Shown in pieces: positions 6,156-10,761 of a DNA stretch of 10,761 bases. The notes beneath the pieces were generated by a model, which was not told the DNA's origin, did no database searches, and saw only the letters and a list, made by a program, of their open reading frames with translations. The stretch is from JAPEKQ01 sp964597945. GTDB lineage: Bacteria; Joyebacterota; Joyebacteria; Joyebacterales; Joyebacteraceae. The stretch spans positions 1-10,761 of the forward strand of contig CAZRAD010000101.1 in NCBI GenBank assembly GCA_964597945.1, written 5' to 3'. Positions within the stretch are counted from its first letter, which is position 1, and each line of letters starts with the position of its first letter. The translations under genes were made by a program, and so were the position numbers.

Positions 6156-6839
6156 ATGACCCGTGCAGTTGAGATCAGAGGAAAGAGCGTCGCAGAAGCC
6201 ACGAACACAGCGCTTCGCGAACTCGGCATCGGCAGAGACGATGCACATATCGAGATCATCAGCAAAGGGAGCCGCGGCTTCCTCGGTATCTTCGGTGGAA
6301 CACCTGCGCGCGTGCGAGTCACGGCGCAGGCAGCTGCCGACGACCGCGTCGAAGACCTCGTGAAAGCGATCCTCATCAGGATGGGGTTCAGCACGCAGCT
6401 TCACATCACCGAAGAGAAGAACGCGCTCATCGTCGACATCGAAACGGCGGGAGCCGACGGTCTGCTGATCGGCAAGGCCGGCAGCACCCTGACCGCGGTG
6501 GAGTATCTGGTCAACCGGATCCTCCAGCGCGAGAACAAGCGCACACCACGGATCATCCTCGACGTCAGCGGCTACAAGCGCCGCCGCGAGGATTTCCTCA
6601 AGAGCAAGGCTCTGAGTCTCGCCGAGGAGGTGAAGTCGGCGAAGCAGCAGGTCACGATGGAGCCGCTCGACGCGGAGGACCGCAAGATCGTCCACAACGT
6701 CCTGAAGTCCATCCCGGGCGTCTCGACAAAGAGCGTCGGCAGCGGCCGCACCAAGAGTATCGTCGTCGTTCCCGCGTCCGAGAAGAAGAAGTCGCGGAGC
6801 GGCGGACGGCGTCCGCGCAGAAGGAAGCGTCGCAGCTAG
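6156..6839 (+). CDS. jag: RNA-binding protein Jag/KhpB (Jag-N, KH and R3H domains)
   Basis: The 227-residue product has the three Jag domains in order. Jag-N is residues 3-53 (AVEIRGKSVAEAT, SRGFLGIFGGTPARV). A KH domain spans about 68-140 with the RNA-binding loop GKAG (106-109). An R3H domain spans about 145-207 with the Arg-x3-His motif R176/H180 and VVVP. A very basic tail, KKKSRSGGRRPRRRKRRS, closes it and probably adds nucleic-acid binding. In Firmicutes the homologue KhpB acts with KhpA as an RNA chaperone linked to cell division and elongation; the role in this organism is not shown. ATG 6156 is chosen because GGAGGA (6141-6146) is 9 nt upstream; a GTG at 6132 would add eight residues without a ribosome binding site. 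It lies 33 nt after yidC, the usual pairing. Confidence 0.94.
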   Translation: MTRAVEIRGKSVAEATNTALRELGIGRDDAHIEIISKGSRGFLGIFGGTPARVRVTAQAAADDRVEDLVKAILIRMGFSTQLHITEEKNALIVDIETAGADGLLIGKAGSTLTAVEYLVNRILQRENKRTPRIILDVSGYKRRREDFLKSKALSLAEEVKSAKQQVTMEPLDAEDRKIVHNVLKSIPGVSTKSVGSGRTKSIVVVPASEKKKSRSGGRRPRRRKRRS

Positions 6840-6871
6840 CCCTCGGGCGGCCGGCGACACAGGGAGTACAT

Positions 6872-8308
6872 ATGAGCGCATTGCCCGGGGATACGATCGC
6901 GGCGATCTCCACGCCGCCGGGCCCCGGGGGCGTGGCGCTCGTACGGCTTTCGGGGCCGCGGGCCATGGAGATCGCAGATGCGGTCTTCCGTGGTGCGCGG
7001 CCTCTTGTTGATTGCTCGACGCACACGGTCCACCACGGCCGCGTCTTCGATACCGACGGCGCGGAGGCCGACGAGGTCATGGCCACCGTGCTGCGCGGCC
7101 CCTCCAGCTACACCACCGAGGACATGGTCGAGTTCGGGTGTCACGGCGGGACGATGGCGTCGCACCGCGTGCTCGATGCGTGTCTCGCGGCGGGCGCGCG
7201 TCCGGCTCGCCAGGGTGAGTTCACCGAGCGCGCGTTTCTCGGCGGGCGGATCGATCTCGTTCAGGCCGAGGCGGTCGCCGACATCATTGCGGCGCAGACA
7301 CGCGAGGGTCTTGCGCTCGCCCTCGGCCAGCTCGAGGGCGGGCTGTCGGGACGGCTCGCCGAGCTCCGAGGGACGCTCGTCGACTATCGCGCGGAGGTCG
7401 AGGCGCTCATCGACTTCTCCGACGACGACATCGAGCCCGCGACGATGGATGCCATCGCCGCGCTCGGTGAACGCGCCGGGGGAGTGGCGCGCGAGCTTCT
7501 CGCGACCGCCGACTACGGCGTGGCCGTGCGTGAGGGTGTCTCGGTCGCCATCGTCGGTCGACCCAACGTCGGCAAATCGACGATCATGAATGCGCTCCTG
7601 AATCGGGAACGCGCCATCGTCACGGATGAACCGGGAACGACCCGCGACGTCATCGAGGAGACGATGTCCCTCGGCGGGATCGCGGTGCGGCTCATCGACA
7701 CCGCCGGCTGGCGCGATGCCTCGAGCGCCGCCGAAGCAGAGGGTGTGAAGCGCGCGCGCGCCGCCGCGAGTGGTGCTGATCTCGTCCTTCACGTCCTCGA
7801 CGCAGGGGTCGGGGTGACCGGCGAGGACGAGGAGATAGCCCGCGCGCTGACGGATGGTGATGCGGCGTGGCCCCTCGTCGTCATCAACAAGGTCGACCTC
7901 GTCGCGTCGACCGATGAGAATGAAGCGCTCCGAGAGATCGCGCACGCGGTGTCGATCTCCGCGCTGACAGGGGAGGGGCTCGACGAGCTTCGTGCGACGC
8001 TTGCGCGCGCGATCGTTCCGTCGCACGATTGGGCGAACGACCCGGCGAGCGAGGCTCCTGGGGAGACACGCGAGGAGGCGCGCGTGGATGGCGGCGCGGT
8101 CGTGACGAACGCGCGCCATGTCGACGCGCTGATGCGGACCGCGAATGCGACGACCCGCTCGCTCGAGCAGCTCCGCGCGGGCGCGTCCCCGGACGTCGTC
8201 GCACAGGAGATCGCCGACGCGGCGGATGCGCTCGGTGACATCACAGGCGAGACGGCGCCCGAGGACGTGCTCCGTCGGGTCTTCGAACGTTTCTGTGTCG
8301 GGAAGTAA
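6872..8308 (+). CDS. mnmE: tRNA modification GTPase MnmE
   Basis: MnmE works with MnmG to add aminomethyl or carboxymethylaminomethyl groups at C5 of the wobble uridine (U34) in certain tRNAs, using a tetrahydrofolate one-carbon unit. The 478-residue length is normal. The N-terminal folate-binding domain starts DTIAAISTPPGPGGVALVRLSG (7-28). A helical domain flanks the inserted G domain, which carries GRPNVGKS (229-236, P-loop), EPGTTRD (253-259, switch I), DTAGW (276-280), NKVD (339-342) and SALTG (363-367). The protein ends FERFCVGK, the expected C-x-G-K terminus with the conserved Cys (475). A short Glu/Ala/Gly-rich insertion lies near 385-408. AGGGAG (6861-6866) sits 5 nt before the ATG. 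The gene lies 32 nt after jag and 19 nt before its partner mnmG. Confidence 0.98.
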   Translation: MSALPGDTIAAISTPPGPGGVALVRLSGPRAMEIADAVFRGARPLVDCSTHTVHHGRVFDTDGAEADEVMATVLRGPSSYTTEDMVEFGCHGGTMASHRVLDACLAAGARPARQGEFTERAFLGGRIDLVQAEAVADIIAAQTREGLALALGQLEGGLSGRLAELRGTLVDYRAEVEALIDFSDDDIEPATMDAIAALGERAGGVARELLATADYGVAVREGVSVAIVGRPNVGKSTIMNALLNRERAIVTDEPGTTRDVIEETMSLGGIAVRLIDTAGWRDASSAAEAEGVKRARAAASGADLVLHVLDAGVGVTGEDEEIARALTDGDAAWPLVVINKVDLVASTDENEALREIAHAVSISALTGEGLDELRATLARAIVPSHDWANDPASEAPGETREEARVDGGAVVTNARHVDALMRTANATTRSLEQLRAGASPDVVAQEIADAADALGDITGETAPEDVLRRVFERFCVGK

Positions 8309-8327
8309 GTTCACGTAGGGTAAGCAT

Positions 8328-10238
8328 ATGCGTAGATATACATACAACGGCTCCTCGTTCGATGTCATCGTCGTCGGCGCCGGCCATGCGGCCATCGAAG
8401 CGGCCGTCGCGGCCGCCCGGATGGGGAGGAACGTGGCCGTGGTGACGCTCTCGCTCCGTCACGCGGGGGAGATGCCGTGCAATCCGGCCGTGGGTGGGCT
8501 CGCAAAGGGCCAGCTGGTCCGCGAGATCGACGCGCTGGGTGGTGAGATGGGCGTCCTCGCGGACAGGACAGGCATCCAGTTCAGGATGCTCAATACCGGG
8601 AAGGGCCCTGCTGTACGCTCGCCTCGGGCGCAGGTTGACAAGGATGCCTATCGAGCCGAGGCTCTCACGCTGCTCCGGTCCACCCCGGGCATCACGCTGA
8701 TCGAGGGCGCGGTGGCCAGGATCAACGTGGAGCGTGGGTCTGTCAGTGGTGTGACGTTGACAACATGTGGACAACTCCACTCCCCCACTGTGGTCTTGAC
8801 AACCGGGACATTCCTGTGTGGTCGGCTCCACGTGGGAACTGACAGCCGGCCCGGTGGCCGAACGGCCGAGCCACCGGCCCGATCGCTGTCGTCGAGCCTT
8901 CGTGAGCTCGGATTCGCTCTTGGGCGGATGAAGACCGGAACGCCGGCTCGGATCAGCGCGGCCAGTGTGGATTGGGACGTGCTGGCGCGTCAGGACGGCG
9001 ACGCGGAGCCCGAGCCCTTCTCGTTCCGTACACGGATTGTGGATACCCGGTGGACACGCGGTGCGCAGATGCCGTGCTTCATCACCAGTACCACAGCGGA
9101 ATCGCACGATATCATCAGAGGCGCGCTCGACCGCTCCCCGCTCTTCGCTGGGACCATCACGGGGATCGGCCCGAGGTACTGCCCCTCCATTGAGGACAAG
9201 GTGGTCCGCTTCCCTGAGCGAGACCGGCATCGGATCATCCTCGAGCCCGAGACGCGGCGCGGAGATGTCATCTACCTCAACGGGCTGTCGACGAGCATGC
9301 CACTGGATGTTCAGATCGATGTGATGCGGAGCATGCCGGGTCTCTCCCGCGCGGAGATTCTCAGACCCGGATACGCCGTCGAATACGACTACGTCGATCC
9401 GCGCGGCCTGAGGCAGAGCCTCGAGGCGGAGCACATCCAGGGGCTGTTCCTCGCGGGCCAGATCAATGGAACGTCAGGTTATGAAGAGGCCGCCGCACAG
9501 GGCCTCCTGGCGGGCATCAACGCGGTTCGTCACCTCGATGAGCAGGAACCACTGGTGCTCAAGCGCAGCGAGGCGTACATTGGGGTCCTCATCGATGACC
9601 TCGTGACCAAGGGGACCGACGAGCCGTACCGGATGTTCACCAGCCGCGCGGAACACCGCCTGGTCCTGCGGCACGACAATGCGGATGTTCGGCTGGCCTG
9701 GCGCGGCGCCGAGCTTGGATTGACCCCGCGTGAGGTCGTTGATGCGGCTGAGCGGAAGATGTGTGAAGCCGATGCGGAGGTCGCGCGGCTGACCGCTGCA
9801 GCGGTGTCGCCGGAGGCGGCAAATCCCGTGTTGGAGGCCCGTGGGGCGGCGCTTCTGACCGAGCCTGTTCGGGCGATCCGCCTGCTCGGCAGGCCTGAAG
9901 TGCGCCTTGAGGATGTCTACCTGATGGTACCGCCGGAGGTGACGATCCCGGCGGCGACGGCGGTCGAGGTCGAGACACGAGTGAAGTACCAGGGGTATAT
10001 CGAGCGGGCGCAGTCACGGATGCGGAGGCAGGCTGCGCTGGACGATCGACGCATCCCGGGCGGACTCTCGTACGAGGAGGTCCACGGACTCTCGATCGAG
10101 TCCAGGCAGAAACTCGGCCGCATCCGGCCGGGCACCATCGGGCAGGCGAGCCGGATCCCCGGCGTGACGCCGGCGGATGTCGGCGTGCTGCTCGTTCATC
10201 TGAAGGCACATTCCACGGATACCAGGGAGGTCCATTGA
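8328..10238 (+). CDS. mnmG: tRNA uridine-5-carboxymethylaminomethyl(34) synthesis enzyme MnmG (GidA)
   Basis: MnmG is the FAD- and NADH-dependent partner of MnmE in U34 modification. The 636-residue length is normal. The FAD-binding motif is VIVVGAGHAAIEAA (13-26), slightly unlike the more common GGGHAGCEAA form. Both conserved cysteines are present: C51 in MPCNPAVGGLAKGQ and C285 in PRYCPSIEDK. GTFLCG, GRMKTGTPAR, GLFLAGQINGTSGYEEAAAQGL and the TSRAEHRLVLRHDNAD stretch are all family blocks, and the C-terminal helical domain that meets MnmE and tRNA ends in IPGVTPADVGVLLVHLK. ATG 8328 has TAGGG (8316-8320) 7 nt upstream. Its stop TGA (10236-10238) overlaps the candidate TTG start of the next gene. 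Confidence 0.98.
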   Translation: MRRYTYNGSSFDVIVVGAGHAAIEAAVAAARMGRNVAVVTLSLRHAGEMPCNPAVGGLAKGQLVREIDALGGEMGVLADRTGIQFRMLNTGKGPAVRSPRAQVDKDAYRAEALTLLRSTPGITLIEGAVARINVERGSVSGVTLTTCGQLHSPTVVLTTGTFLCGRLHVGTDSRPGGRTAEPPARSLSSSLRELGFALGRMKTGTPARISAASVDWDVLARQDGDAEPEPFSFRTRIVDTRWTRGAQMPCFITSTTAESHDIIRGALDRSPLFAGTITGIGPRYCPSIEDKVVRFPERDRHRIILEPETRRGDVIYLNGLSTSMPLDVQIDVMRSMPGLSRAEILRPGYAVEYDYVDPRGLRQSLEAEHIQGLFLAGQINGTSGYEEAAAQGLLAGINAVRHLDEQEPLVLKRSEAYIGVLIDDLVTKGTDEPYRMFTSRAEHRLVLRHDNADVRLAWRGAELGLTPREVVDAAERKMCEADAEVARLTAAAVSPEAANPVLEARGAALLTEPVRAIRLLGRPEVRLEDVYLMVPPEVTIPAATAVEVETRVKYQGYIERAQSRMRRQAALDDRRIPGGLSYEEVHGLSIESRQKLGRIRPGTIGQASRIPGVTPADVGVLLVHLKAHSTDTREVH

Positions 10239-10761
10239 CCACCAAGAAGGCGGCCGGGAAGGGCAGAGCATCGCCCAGGGCGAAGAGCTCCACCGGACGG
10301 AAGCCCAGCGCGGGCAGGAAGCCGCGACCCACGAAGACCGGCAACAGCGGCAGAGGTGGCAGCAGCGGCGCAGGCAGCAGAGGCGGTAGAGGGAGCGCCG
10401 GCGGCAGGGTCAACTCGGGCGGCAGAGCCGCAGCGGGTGAGTCGCGGTCCGCCCGGCCGCGCCAGGAGCGCAAGAGGCGGCGTCCGGGAACCGGCTCGAA
10501 GCCGGGGAGTCCGGCGCGTCCGTCGGCCAGGCGAAAGCAGAGCTCCGAGACACGGGCTGACGGAAGCCGACGCCCGGCGAGCAGGGCGAAGCCGACGCCC
10601 AGGAGCCGCGCCGGAGCCAGGCCGACGAGCAGAGCGAAGCCGGCAGGTGCACGGAGCGGTGGTCCCAGGACGGGTTCCTCGAGCACTCGAGGCACGGGCG
10701 CCAGGATGCGATCTGACAGCAAGGCGAAGCGGTTCAGCCCCGGAAGTGATGGGACCATAGC
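10235..10761 (+). CDS. Arg/Lys/Gly/Ser-rich disordered protein or N-terminal tail, cut by right edge
   Basis: A TTG at 10235 overlaps the mnmG stop (TTGA) and follows GGGAGGT (10225-10231). The frame stays open to the window end (175 codons seen) with GC-rich third positions. The product is extremely basic and nearly free of hydrophobic residues: runs of Ser-Gly-Arg-Gly, Lys-Pro and Arg-Lys, with motifs like GRKPSAGRKPRPTK and two copies of SRAKP 48 nt apart (from 10580 and 10628). It must be intrinsically disordered and probably binds nucleic acid, as do histone-H1-like proteins and the tails of some rRNA modification enzymes. rsmG often sits after mnmG, but nothing here resembles it; a folded domain may begin past the edge. 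I do not recognise the family. High GC leaves other frames open too, so start and frame rest mainly on the ribosome binding site and the overlap. Confidence 0.6.
   Translation, partial: MTTKKAAGKGRASPRAKSSTGRKPSAGRKPRPTKTGNSGRGGSSGAGSRGGRGSAGGRVNSGGRAAAGESRSARPRQERKRRRPGTGSKPGSPARPSARRKQSSETRADGSRRPASRAKPTPRSRAGARPTSRAKPAGARSGGPRTGSSSTRGTGARMRSDSKAKRFSPGSDGTI

Noticed and set aside
4152..6881. 909-codon open frame on the minus strand across yidC and jag
   Set aside because: It lies antisense to clearly conserved genes, has no family features, and its Arg/His/Asp/Leu-rich content is typical of frames opposite GC-rich coding DNA.
6836..8395. 519-codon minus-strand open frame opposite mnmE
   Set aside because: It is a shadow of mnmE, with low-complexity Arg/Asp-rich content and no recognisable motif.
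8755..8805. TGTGGACAAC-like and other DnaA-box-like words inside mnmG
   Set aside because: They have two or more mismatches and lie within conserved coding sequence far from the origin clusters; they are expected by chance.
8241..9434. 397-codon minus-strand open frame opposite mnmG
   Set aside because: It is a shadow of mnmG; every conserved block is on the plus strand.
9637..10758. 373-codon minus-strand open frame rich in Leu and Pro at the right edge
   Set aside because: It starts opposite mnmG coding sequence and continues opposite the basic protein. The Leu/Pro runs are what AGC/GGC/CGG-type codons give in antisense, and no signal or domain is seen.
1..10761. Search for tRNA, rRNA, CRISPR repeats, insertion sequences and defence genes
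   Set aside because: None could be seen by eye on either strand; the gene content is core housekeeping apart from the GH97 gene and the last open frame.

Overview
This window holds a chromosomal replication-origin neighbourhood from a GC-rich (visually low-to-mid 60s % GC) diderm bacterium. The diderm call rests on YidC, which has the large periplasmic P1 domain between its first membrane segment and its insertase core. The phylum cannot be fixed from these genes. A glycoside hydrolase family 97 (GH97, SusB-like) enzyme beside the origin, and dnaA without dnaN next to it, would fit an uncultured lineage near the FCB group or a similar diderm phylum, but that is a guess.

Layout. Minus strand: a secreted GH97 enzyme cut off by the left edge (1-823), then a 416-bp non-coding stretch with the likely origin-unwinding element (862-942), then dnaA (1240-2598). 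A 778-bp gene-free stretch follows (2599-3376). Its first half carries strong DnaA boxes and the dnaA promoter. Its second half has no gene I can support, only hairpins, and ends in a good sigma70-type promoter (3297-3325). Plus strand from there: rpmH, rnpA, yidD, yidC, jag/khpB, mnmE, mnmG and the start of an Arg/Lys/Gly/Ser-rich disordered protein that runs off the right edge. The genes are tightly packed with no visible terminator between them, so they probably form one operon.

How it works together. DnaA boxes on both sides of dnaA suggest a bipartite origin of the Bacillus subtilis type. The dnaA promoter and start codon region overlap DnaA boxes, which suggests autoregulation. The divergent operon joins ribosome assembly (L34), tRNA 5' processing (RnpA), membrane protein insertion (YidD, YidC), an RNA-binding KH/R3H protein (Jag) and tRNA wobble-uridine modification (MnmE, MnmG).

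I see no defence system, mobile element, CRISPR array, tRNA or rRNA. Most of the window is ordinary core genome. The parts that merit a second look are the origin elements, the apparently short-leadered dnaA, and the basic disordered protein after mnmG.
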